Positions 54,577 to 64,000 of a DNA stretch of 64,000 nucleotides are shown piece after piece (the stretch's first letter is position 1; the number at the start of each line of letters is the position of its first letter). The notes below the pieces were generated by a model that was given only the letters and a program-made list of their open reading frames with translations, was not told where the DNA came from and did no database searches. The translations under genes and the position numbers were made by a program. The stretch spans positions 2,553,501 to 2,617,500 of the forward strand of contig JBBBDQ010000754.1 of assembly GCA_037127315.1 (NCBI GenBank), written 5' to 3'. The stretch is from Ascarosepion bandense (Eukaryota; Mollusca; Cephalopoda; Sepiida; Sepiidae).

Positions 54577-55190
54577 CTTCTTCTTCTTCTTTTTCTTTTT
54601 CTATGTGCCTTGTCCCTTCAGGACGTAAGTGATCATGGCCTTCCACGTCTCCCTATCCCTGGTGGCTCTTATCACACTTTCTCCTGTAACGTCTCGCAGC
54701 CGCCGTTCTGTCAGCTGCCTAATCAGTCCTTTCAATATGTTATCCTCTGCTTTCCACTGTCTTTTTTTCCTTCTGCCTGTCTTGTTAGTATCAGATTCTC
54801 CAAGCCCTCCTTCCTTATTGCATGTCCTAGGAACTTCAGTTGTATCTTACTGATGCTCAATATTAATTTTCTTTTCGTTTCCATTTTTCCCACACGTCGT
54901 CATTGCTGACATGCTCGGTCCACAATATCCGCAGTATCCTTCTGTAGAACCACATTTCAGCTGTTTCAAGTTTTCCCTTTATCTTTGTTGGTATTGTCTA
55001 ACATTCACTGTCATACTAAAGAACTGACATCATATAGCAACCCAGTACTCACTTCTTTGTTTCTAGTGAAAGTTTCCTGTGTCTAATACTTTACTCAGCT
55101 TATCCAACGAATTCCTCGCCATGCCAATTCTCCTTTGGATCTCTGTGTCGAGCCTTCTGTCTTCAGTTAGAACACTTACCATTAAAGCGC
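54577..55190 (-). mobile_element. RTE-type LINE 3' end with (GAA)n tail
   Basis: Starts with (CTT)n on the plus strand. Minus frames give ESVIRATRDRETWKAMITYV, RQLTERRLRDV and, upstream, RIGMARNSLDKLSKVL-like sequence. Frames shift repeatedly. Confidence 0.78.
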
Positions 55191-55344
55191 AATAAAACTA
55201 TCTCTTGAGAAAGAAAGTAAAAATTACTTAATTCAGGTCCATTTTGCGTCCATATGAAATTGGAAGTTTATAAGTTGCATTTAAGGGTTTCGATTTTTAA
55301 ATTTCATTGACGTGAAGTTAAAATACATTGAAAACAAGAAATAA

Positions 55345-55712
55345 GATTTATGCAGTGTACGGTGATGTTGCTTTAGCTGACAGTGCCGTACGAAAAATTT
55401 TGCTATGTTTACAGTTGATGATTGCAGTCTTATTAATGAAGAGCAATCAAGTAGGCCTCTACTACAAATGGCGACTAAATCACAGCATTGATTGAGAATA
55501 AAAGGGGTTACACAACAAGGGAACTGACAGAAACAAAATTTGGATTATATAAAAACTACGTTAATGAGCTTTTTCAGAGAAATCACCAAAATTCTGGGAA
55601 GATGGAATCCTCAAGTTAAAGAAAAATAGAGAAGTCGTGTGCACCAAAATGTTTCATATTTAATTGTATAAATATTTAATTTTTTTGTGCTTTAACTTTC
55701 CGGACAACCTAA
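55345..55712 (+). pseudogene. mariner transposase N-terminal relic with right TIR
   Basis: Frames: KIYAVYGDVALADSAVRKI (helix-turn-helix region), after a shift FTVDDCSLINEEQSSRPLLQ, after another shift ENKRGYTTRELTETKFGLYK, all matching the mariner N-terminal DNA-binding pattern. Catalytic part missing. Right end TTAGGTTGTCCGGAAAGTTA on the minus strand (55712 inward) followed by TA resembles a mariner TIR. No left TIR found. Confidence 0.65.
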
Positions 55713-56139
55713 TATTATAAACCAAATAATTGCTAAATCAAAAAAGAAAAAAAAAAGGTAAAAAAAGGGAACTAAATTAAAATCTATAGTGGTCAATGCT
55801 TGTAGAATTAAAAGCATGATTGATATAACAAAAGCAAACTCCACATGTAATCCCATCTGAAATCTTTTCTCCAGATTATATGCTCTGGAGAACTTTGGGT
55901 GATAAATTGATTGAGTGAATAATTTATTTTTTTTACGTCACATCAACCTTTTGTAGTTTGCTCAAAGCTGGAAATCATTTTAGATGGCAAGTCCAACTAA
56001 TTACCTCACGGCGGATGGGAGAAGATGAAGATTCCTACATTTCCCAAATGTATTTGAGCGTAAGTGAAAATATTAATATACCCCAAATGAAAATGTCTCT
56101 CGGTTCGCTGATTTTCAATGCCCTGTCCTCATCCGTTAG
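55713..56139. other. No gene seen
   Basis: AT-rich. An 81-codon ORF at 55958-56203 without motif overlaps the 5S-like scrap. Confidence 0.4.
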
Positions 56140-56250
56140 AGCATCCATCCATCTAAGCTTACAGCGTCGGGTATTTCCAGGGGTACCCCCATCCAGGTGC
56201 TGACTACATTTAACTTAGCTTGACCAATGATCAGGTGATTTGGCCGTGTT
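56140..56250 (-). mobile_element. Degenerate 5S-derived SINE head
   Basis: Plus-strand GGTATTTCCAGGGGTACCCC, CATCCAGGTGCTGACTACAT and TTAACTTAGCTTGACC line up with the 5S complement at 16248-16320, ending TTTGGCCGT. Diverged. Confidence 0.55.
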
Positions 56251-56275
56251 ATTCTAAGAAGAACAAAAAAAGTGA

Positions 56276-56375
<100 letters not shown>

Positions 56376-57172
56376 CATTGCAATTTATATGTATATATTT
56401 ACCTTAAAATTTATATATATATATATATTTACCTTAGAATTTAGAATTTAAAATTTAAGATTTATTCTTAAATTTGTATGTCCAAAACTTTTTATAACAT
56501 TTGTCCCAGTCATTATTTATTTAAACTAAAATCTTTTTCGTAAGTTTTCAATTTTTTTCCAACATTGATATCAGTCAGAAGTTCTCTTGTTTCTAAAATA
56601 AAAAAAATTATAGTTTACTTCCCAGACAACCACACCTTCTCCCTTTCTTTCCTTTCCGTTCCACCTACCACGTCTATCCCTCTGACATGGCTCTTGTATG
56701 GGGGAGGGTTATGTCTTCTAATATGAGAAAGAGGTATCTGTCTGTTTCCTCATCTTGCATCCTTACATTCAAATATTGTTAATCCCACTCCATTTAATTT
56801 TCCTGTGTATGGATAATTTTTGGGGGCTTCTACCGGTAAACAATCTTTTAATACATTTAAATCTGCCGTTGTGAAGAAACGAGGAATTCCTCGTAGAAAT
56901 GGCTATCCAACGGATTTAAATTTCAAAATTTTTGTTTTATATTATAAATATATATAATGTTTGAATGAGATAAGATTTAGCCTTACAGTTGGGAAAGTAA
57001 GTTTTTTTTCTGAGAAAAAGAGTTTTTGCTAGCAAATTATTTACCGTAAAATGCTCGATATCAGGGTAGATATAGAGCATTGGTAAGAGCTAAAAGTTAA
57101 TCTCTTTAACTGAGTAGATCCATGCCATCTTCAAAATCTCCCCAGTTAAAGAGATAAACGCTTTATTATATA
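56376..57172. other. No gene seen
   Basis: AT-rich. Inverted motif TTAATCTCTTTAACTG (57095) and CAGTTAAAGAGATAA (57143) just before the Helitron. Confidence 0.5.
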
Positions 57173-57877
57173 CTAGCAGTATAGCCCGTCGTTGCTCGGG
57201 TGTAATGAAAGCTTTAAAATTAATCCATGGTCCTGGAACTCAGACTCTTTGGACGTTGGCACGAAAGACTAAAAAGCAATAGTTGTTTCCAGTTAAAACG
57301 AAACTGTCGACCGAAAAAAAAATGAATGGATGTAAGTCAAATTTTGATTCCCTGATATCGATATCAAATAAGTTTTTTTCGTCGTAAACAAAATTTTGAA
57401 GGCTAATTAAGTACTTTGAGTAAATGGTATCATGGCTGAGACTAAGAACTACAATTATACCTACTTAGAGCCAAACCTGAAGCAAAAACTAAAATAAAAG
57501 GGCTGAAAAATATACAGGCAGATAAACAGACACACACACAAACACCTTGCCTTTTATATATATATTATCGATTTTCTGCACTATTGTAAGAACTGCAATC
57601 TTGAAACTTCTGAATATCGCTTCTTATGTCTTTGTCTATGAATGTATCAAATTTCATTAATATCGGACAACTGCTTCTATAACCTGATTTTTTCGATTAT
57701 CGATTTTCGATATTTATCGGGGTACCTCGAAACAAAACCTAGCTAAGAACACTCGCAGACGCTTATAGTAAAACTTTGTAAACTTTCAAGAAAATCGGTT
57801 TAGCCGTTTAGGAGTCTATAGTTAACGGACACACGCGCACACACACAGACAACGTTCCATTTAAAAATAAGTTTAGA
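57173..57877 (-). mobile_element. Helitron-like element, complete ends
   Basis: 705 bp, minus orientation. CTAG at 57173-57176 after A, GA (complement of TC) at 57876-57877 before T. Subterminal CCCGTCGTTGCTCGGG hairpin. Right flank is LINE coding sequence (57878 on). Internal sequence is shared with 59616-60361, including TTTGGACGTTGGCACGAAAG. Confidence 0.82.
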
Positions 57878-58735
57878 TGCCAGAAATGGCTCGTAAATTT
57901 TAATGCTTCCAAAACGAAGCTGGTATCTATTAACCATCGCAGACAATTGCTCCTACCTCTCGTTAGCATGGATCAGGCTAGCCTCCCTGATAGCAAAACA
58001 CTACACCTCCTTGGCCTAACTCTCTCAGTGGACCTCAAGTGGAATGATTATATCGAATCCATAGCTAAATCCGCTACTAAGAAGGTCGGTTCTCTGTGCA
58101 GAGCCAGGAAGTCTTTCCTGTCTGAATCCACCCTACACATATATAAATCTACCATCCGCCCGCTGCCACACCTGGTCGGGTGCTCCTGCTTTTCCCCACG
58201 GGGTTCTTGACAAAATCCAACTGAGAATCTGAAATGTGATCGACCCCGACTTGTCAGCTCGTCTGGAGTCACTTTCTCACTGGCGGAACGTGGCTTCATT
58301 TTGCATTTTCTACAAATACTTTCAGGGATTCTGCTCCAATGAACTTAGATCACTGGTGCCCCGTAAGTATGAATTTACACGAGCTCCTAGATTAGCAAGT
58401 AGGCTCCACCCTTTTACGTTGAAACCGATAAAATGTAACTGCAGTTGCTACTCTGATAGCTTTTTTCTCGCACTTTTCGGCTGTAGAATTCCTTTCCATA
58501 TACTTGCTTCCCCGATAGCTACAACCTCTAGGTATTTAAATGTAAGGTCAATAGACATCTCCTATCTCACTGACTCGCATCTTCTTTCTCCAGCTCTTTT
58601 CCCGTGCACTCCACCCCCATTACACCTGTTTCTGATATCCCCTATAACTAACACTTCTTTCTCCTATGTAAGCCCCTGCGCAACAGTGGCAGTAAAAGTG
58701 CCTTGCTAGGGATGAGATGATTATATAAAAAAATG
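57878..58735 (+). mobile_element. Jockey/CR1-like LINE 3' end
   Basis: Begins in the RT C-terminal region directly at the Helitron edge: WLVNFNASKTKL, then ORF 57947-58210 (SMDQASLPDSKTLHLLGLTL, ESIAKSATKKVGSLCRARKS), and 58236-58709 (NVASFCIFYKYFQGFCSNEL, RSLVPRKYEFTRAPRLASRL). One frameshift near 58170-58230. 3' UTR with CCCCTGCGCAACAGTGGCAG and GATGAGATGATTA. Confidence 0.88.
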
Positions 58736-58929
58736 ATTAATAAATAAAATTAACATCAAACGTTAACAAGAAATATTTATATACATCATTTTTAATTCAC
58801 CAAACATCAACGAGTATTAAAAAGTATGTCTCATTTGCAGGACTAAACGTCATACCAAGTCATCATTAAAATATTGAAGAAAAATCTATGATAGATGCTC
58901 TCACATTAATATATTTACCGAAGAAAATA

Positions 58930-59490
58930 TGTCATTCTTCTTTTTCATTATGTGACGTGACCCTTCATAACGTAGTCGATCATGGACTTCCACATGCCCC
59001 TCTTTATGGTCGCTCTCAAAAACATTCAACTTGGCGTGTTTTCCAAACCCCGTTCCGCAATCCCTTTGATCAAACCCATCAAGTATATCTCACGCTGCTT
59101 TCAACTGTCTCTCTTTCTCTCTATCCGTCTTGTGCGTATTAGATACTCTAAACACTCCTTCCTCATTATATATCCCAGAAACCTTCAGCTGTCGCTTCCT
59201 GATGCTAATTATAAGTCTCATTTTCATTTGCATCCTTTCCAAATCCTTGTCGTTGCCCATGTATTCGCTCCATGGTATCCTCATTATGTTTCTGTAGAAC
59301 CTTAGTTCTGTTGCTTTGAGTCAATCATTCATTTTTGAAAATATTTCCCAGCATTCGCTGACATATAAGAAGAGAGATATCACATAAAAGTCTAGTATTC
59401 TTTTCTTTGTTTCTAACGAAATTTTCTTATCTCTCAATAATTTGCTTAGCTTTTGAAATGCTTCCTTGGCTATGCTAATGCGTCTTCAGG
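58930..59490 (-). mobile_element. RTE-type LINE 3' end
   Basis: Minus frames: FQKLSKLLRDKKISLETKKR-like at 59470-59400, RFYRNIMRIPWSEYMGNDKD, IISIRKRQLKVSGIYNEEGV. Heavily frameshifted. Confidence 0.75.
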
Positions 59491-59615
59491 AAGACGAAAA
59501 ATACATAAGCGCTATTCATATTTTAGGAAGGAAACAAGCAATAGAATCATTTTCACACAAGCCATTGTCATTGGCATACTAAATTATGATATGAAACAAC
59601 GATATATATTTTATA

Positions 59616-59995
59616 CTGGCAGTGTAGCCCGGCGTTGCTTGGGTGTAATAAAAGCTTTAAAACTAATCTATAGTCCTGGTGCTCAGACTATTTGGACATT
59701 AGCACGAAAGACTAAAACGCAATAGTTGTTTCCAGTTAAAGCGAAACCGTAGGATGAAAGAAAAATGAATGGATCTAAGTCTAACTTTGATTTCCTGTTA
59801 TCGATATCAAATAGGTTTTTTTCGTCGTAAATTGAATTTTGAAGGCTAAATAAGTCCTCTGAGTAAATGGTATCATGGCTGAATCTAAGAAAGACAATTA
59901 TACTTACTTAGAGCCAAACGCGAAGCAAAAACTAAAATAAAAGAGCTGAGAAAATACCCACATACAGGCAGATAAACACACACACAAACATCTTG

Positions 59996-60036
<41 letters not shown>

Positions 60037-60361
60037 CGATTTCCAGCACTATTGTAAGAACTGCAACCTTAAAACTTCTGAATATCGTTTCTTATGTCTT
60101 TGTTTATGAGTGTATCTAATTTGATTAAAATCAGATCACTCCTTTTATAACCCGATTTTTTCGATTATCGATTATCGATTTTCAATATTTATCCTGGGTA
60201 CCTCGACACAAAACCAAGCTAAGAACACTCGCATACGCTTATAGTACAACTGTGTAAATCTTCAAGAAAATCGGTTCAGCCGTTTCGGAGTCTATAGTTA
60301 ACGGACACAAACACACACACATACACACATTGACAAACGTCCATTTATAAATAAGTTTAGA
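59616..60361 (-). mobile_element. Helitron-like element
   Basis: 746 bp, related along its length to 57173-57877. Left end CTGG (mutated CTAG) with GCCCGGCGTTGCTTGGG hairpin; right end GA then T (60360-60362). (TA)n at 60000-60033. Confidence 0.78.
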
Positions 60362-60435
60362 TATCAAGACACAGTATTGAATAAATATAAGACAAATAGA
60401 AAATGTTTAATTGGGACTCGTTTCATCCATTTATA

Positions 60436-61969
60436 CACTCCTGATCAAAATTTTAAGACCACTTAAAAATCTTTAAAAAGAAATATTTTTTTTATGGATA
60501 GATTTTATACTCCTCCCACTTAAGGTTACCAATACTACAATCTAAAAGGTTATGGAAAAAAAAGATATATTCCAAACATTTTATTTAGAAATTTACATTT
60601 TTATAAAATGAGGCGATTTACGCATGATCAAAATTATAAGACCAGAGACAAAAATTCTACGAAATTGTACAAAACATGTATGAAAAGTGTATGAAAACAT
60701 TCAACAACCAAATTTAATAATGAGTTCTACCTCCACTGCTTTTGATGACTTCAAAAATTCTGTCGGGCATGCTAGAAATAAGCATTTTCATTAAGGTGCG
60801 GAGGATGTTGCTCCAGCTTCTGAAGATGGCTTCACGAAGTTCATTTTTTGTTGAATATTGTTTGCCCTTTCGATTGTCTTCCATCCTCAAACATTTTCAA
60901 TTGGGTTAAAGTCTGGTGAGTTTGCAGGATGTCCCAAGAGATGGACCCCATTTTCTTGTAGAAAGATCAAGGTCCGTCTTGCAGCATTGATTGCAGCATT
61001 ATTCTGTTGGAATAACCATCCATCCACACACAAACTATGGCCCTCCATCATCAATGACGATTTTTGTAGCATTCTAACATAACCAGCCACTGTTTGACAA
61101 CCCTGCACCACCGTCCCTCTGTAAGCAAAAGCACCCCATACCACTAGGGACCCTCCACCACTATGACGTGTTGAGAAAATTTCAGGAGGCATGTTTTTGT
61201 TATGCCAATATTGTTGGAAGCTATCAGGACCATCTAGATTGAATTTTTTTCTCATCAGAAAACAGGACTTTCTTCAACTTCTCAACGTCCCATGTTTGGT
61301 ATTCACAACCAAACTTTAAGCGGCCACCTTGTGACCTGGAAGCAGTTTACGCTTTTTATTTACCATGCCTTTTTATCGTAAGTATCATCTGATGGTTACG
61401 GGAGTGCAATCAGCATCTGTGACTGCCTTAATTTAACTAGGAGAAAGTCCCCTCTCGTTCATAACAACCCGTCTTATTCTCTTACTCAATGCAGGAGAAA
61501 TATTTTGGGGCCTACCAGAGGATTTTGCTTTTCCATAATTCTCAGTGTTCTTTAGAAAGTTGCAAATCACAGTTTTACTGCGATTTACCTTAGCTGTGAT
61601 CGCCGGTGTGACAAACCATGCTTATGGAATTCTAGAATTCGAGAACGCTCAACTTTGGTAAGTTTGCTTGCTTTAAACATGGTAACACATTTACGCAGTG
61701 ATTGCTAATCTCTACCTGAACTAAAAACATTGGAATTACCATATATCTAACTATTTATACCCCTGGTCTTATAATTTTGATCATGTGTAAATTCTAATTT
61801 TGTAGAAATGTAAATTTCTAAATAAAATGTTTGGAATGTAGCTTTTTGTTTTCATAACCTTTTAGATTGTAGTATTAGTAACCTTAAGTGGGGGGAGTTT
61901 AAAATCTATCTGTAAAAAAAAATTCTTTTTAAAGATTTTTAAGTGGTCTTAAATTTTTGATCAGGAGTG
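60436..61969 (-). mobile_element. Tc1-like DNA transposon with both TIRs and TA duplication
   Basis: 1534 bp. TIRs start CACTCCTGATCAAAATTTTA at 60436 and end TAAATTTTTGATCAGGAGTG at 61969. TIR similarity extends about 140 bp, and repeats of the GATCAAAATTATAAGACCA motif lie near 60628 and 61763. TA at 60434-60435 and 61970-61971 is the target duplication. Encodes one degenerate transposase. Confidence 0.9.
60701..61680 (-). pseudogene. Tc1-like transposase
   Basis: Start MFKASKLTKVERSRILEFHK at 61680. A broken HTH region with RKNTEN-like and SSGRPQNISPALSKRIRRVV. Then VEKLKKVLFSDEKKFNLDGP (first catalytic Asp), GGGSLVVWGAFAYRG, WLFQQNNAAINAARRTLIFL (QQDNA changed to QQNNA, second Asp lost), PANSPDFNPIENV (Glu present), ending KAVEVELIIKFGC-stop at 60701. 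Only 60887-61255 is open. About 327 codons in length, usual for Tc1. Inactive. Confidence 0.88.
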
Positions 61970-61990
61970 TATTTTGATGGTACTGTTTTG

Positions 61991-62300
61991 AGGATGTGCG
62001 TTGTGGTGCAGTGGATATCGACTAGTAACGACAACTCGGGGAGCCGAGTTCGATTTCCAGCCGAATTCCTTGCATTCACTTGTTAAAGATATTAATCCGT
62101 CTCTTCCCCCTAGTTATGGGTTAAATAATAGGACAGTTTGGTTTCTATAGCCTTTGTGGTTAACCAGTCTACCGCAGAAAAAATGGTAACCTACTGCGGA
62201 ATAATCTTCTGCCTAGTAAGTCTTCTGCTCAGTCAGTCATATCTCTTTCGAGACATGATCACCCAATGCGTGCATCAGCTATAGCACTTAATTGACTGAA
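61991..62300 (+). mobile_element. tRNA-derived SINE, near full length
   Basis: TGTGCGTTGTGGTGCAGTGG head, box B-like GAGTTCGATTTCCAGCC, body and tail as at 13109. Contains a short internal duplication (TCTTCTGCCTAGTAAG, TCTTCTGCTCAGTCAG). Confidence 0.85.
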
Positions 62301-62402
62301 AAAGATAATAATTAGAAAAATAAGTAAAGCATTTACTGGGCATAAAGTGGGGGATAGGTTTTCTGTTGTTATGAAGTAATAGACTGATCCCCCATTAATT
62401 AT

Positions 62403-62536
62403 TAATACAATCCGTCTCTTCTCCCTTCAGTTATACTTTAAATAGCAGGATAGGAAATCTTCTGCCCAGTAAGTCATGTCTCTTCCGAGACATGATCACC
62501 CAATGTCTGTATCAGGTATGGCGCTTAACTAACTGA
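62403..62536 (+). mobile_element. tRNA-SINE body and tail
   Basis: Headless copy with TCCGTCTCTTCTCCCTTCAG, ATCTTCTGCCCAGTAAGTCA and GAGACATGATCACCCAATG. Internally deleted. Confidence 0.75.
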
Positions 62537-62672
62537 ATTTTTTTATGTTGTTATGACTACACAAGCGGAGTTAGAGTGAGTAGAATATTTTTAGTATAAT
62601 TTTAAAAATTAATATTTTTTTTATATTTTGATAATTCTTTATCTAATAATAATTATGAAGATAAAAACACGC

Positions 62673-62677
<5 letters not shown>

Positions 62678-62740
<63 letters not shown>
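62678..62740. repeat. (GT)n and (GA)n microsatellite
   Basis: GT run 62678-62725 followed by GA units. Confidence 0.95.
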
Positions 62741-62741
<1 letters not shown>

Positions 62742-63640
62742 TTTTGTGTTATGTGTATATTCATGTATGTAATGGTGAAAGAGAGTTGCTAAACTTTGGT
62801 GTTTTTAACATTCATTCGTAATTTCCTTCAACAATCTCCAGATTTCAGAAAAACAATTAATCGATTGATAATTTAACTCTATAATCTGCCAACGTCAATA
62901 GAATACTGAGTATTTCAGACAGTATCAAATCTGAACATCTAATATCAATATATCACCTACCTGAAAAATTTAAGTACCAGATTTGAACAGGAATATTATC
63001 TGAGAGAAAAAAAAAAGCAAAATAAACTATTTACTATCAATTCCCATAGAATTTCACACATAAAATCAGAGAAAAATAAGTGTTTTCATCAACCTTTATA
63101 TAATTTTCGAAATAAATTCTTTAATGCATTTTTTTGTTTTATAACAAATTTTAAGTGCTTTAAGGAACTGACGTCCATTGACAGATGTCTGAGTCCTCCC
63201 TACGGAGGATTGAAAAACATTTGTACACTAGTGTGATGTTTCGAACAAAAGATCCCATTTGGAAATTTGGTCACACAGGGAGGTAGTATTTGTAATTCTC
63301 CCTTGAGTCCAGAGACATTTTGCACAGATCATTCAAAACAGTTTTTTTTTCTTTCTTTCATTCAATCGTCGGTCGTATTCATGAAATAATATCATGTTGT
63401 TTATTAAAAGGGTTTTCGTTTGAACAGAGAAAGCATTCTCCTGGGATAAGCTAAATTCTAAATGTCATGATCGAATTTTCATAATATCTCCAACTCTTCG
63501 TAAATTTCTGTCAATAGATACGAAAATTGGTTGCACACATACAGCGAAATTGACAACTGTAGGGTTTTCTTTGTCAATAGGAGAAATAATCAATTAAGTT
63601 AAGTGTGAGTCATTCAGATATCGATCTTCACACACACACA
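62741..63640. other. No gene seen
   Basis: AT-rich, no long ORF, no recognised repeat. Confidence 0.5.
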
Positions 63641-63645
63641 CACAC

Positions 63646-63648
<3 letters not shown>

Positions 63649-63679
<31 letters not shown>
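63649..63679. repeat. (CA)n/(TA)n microsatellite
   Basis: CA run 63631-63645 then TA run, abutting the pLTR. Confidence 0.95.
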
Positions 63680-63681
<2 letters not shown>

Positions 63682-64000
63682 TATCGGGACAGCAAATAAT
63701 TTTTTAACATATACTGTTTAATATAAGAGACAATGAATGTCTATTATGTTTAATCATGAGCCGTTCTAAACGACGTATTTTGGCTTTAATTTCAGTTGAA
63801 AATAAAGACAAAAATTCTCCAACATTTGGATAATTATTTGTTAATTTGCTTCTAAGCTTTCGGCTCACATGAGCCATCTTCAGAGAGGTTATTTAGAAAG
63901 TAATAAATAACATCCACCATCACCGACGATTTTATTTTGTGTTGACATAAAACTCCGCTAGGCAAGGTTACCAAAAATAGTTACCAAAAATAACAAACGC
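63680..64000 (-). mobile_element. Penelope-type pLTR, family A (cut by window end)
   Basis: Nearly the same sequence as 2467-2700 and the arms of 873-1193. Hammerhead-like CTGAAGA-T-GGCTCA-TG-TGAGCC-GAAA at about 63886-63860 on the minus strand has a perfect six-pair helix II. Confidence 0.65.

Overview
This is a eukaryotic, AT-rich, intergenic or intronic animal window. I found no intact host protein-coding gene, rRNA operon or true tRNA gene. It is a dense graveyard of transposable elements nested in simple repeats: (TA)n, (TATC)n, (TG)n, (TAA)n. The mix of Penelope-like elements, Jockey/CR1-type and RTE-type LINEs, a restriction-endonuclease-type LINE, Ty3/Gypsy, Tc1/mariner, Helitron-like elements, and tRNA- and 5S-rRNA-derived SINEs suggests a lophotrochozoan. 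A cephalopod mollusc is my best guess, inferred from repeat content only.

Layout. 1-850: a 162-bp tandem repeat ending in a LINE 3' tail. 850-3165: Penelope-type pLTRs, a Helitron 5' end, a hammerhead-like motif and palindromes centred on (TA)n. 4308-5274: a Penelope-like element (PLE) with a GIY-YIG domain. 7545-12570: a PLE with inverted flanks and other retroelement pieces inside it. 13.1-18.1 kb: a SINE, a Helitron end, a minus-strand PLE split by a 5S-tRNA SINE, and a Tc1-like relic. 18.2-26.2 kb: (TATC)n arrays enclosing a Jockey-like LINE that is itself split by a Gypsy provirus with a 4-bp target duplication. 27-34.9 kb: SINEs, a Helitron inside a 5S SINE, three LINE 3' ends, Gypsy gag/protease/RT debris and an RTE end. 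35-39.4 kb: a duplicated 398-bp unit, an unassigned ORF and a tandem Helitron array. 39.6-50.2 kb: two long Jockey-like copies (one with an endonuclease domain), an RTE end, three restriction-endonuclease-type LINE tails and a second 5S SINE. 50.3-64 kb: a 129-bp tandem repeat, LINE, RTE and mariner relics, two Helitrons, a complete-ended Tc1 element, more SINEs and a final pLTR.

The most interesting signal is repeated hammerhead-ribozyme architecture (CUGANGA core, helix II, GAAA, helix III, UH, closing helix I). It occurs in several unrelated sequence families linked to the Penelope-like debris. The best is at 12490-12546, with relatives at 8439-8495, 36218-36278 and 53304-53389. Others are at 7566-7679, 8117-8155, 35890-35925 and 2281-2345. 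Second are composite SINEs with a nearly full 5S rRNA head fused to a tRNA-like module, one of which is split by a Helitron exactly between A and T.

Every coding region recognised is broken by stops, frameshifts or lost catalytic residues, so nothing here is expected to be autonomously active. All family assignments come from reading motifs by eye; no search was run.
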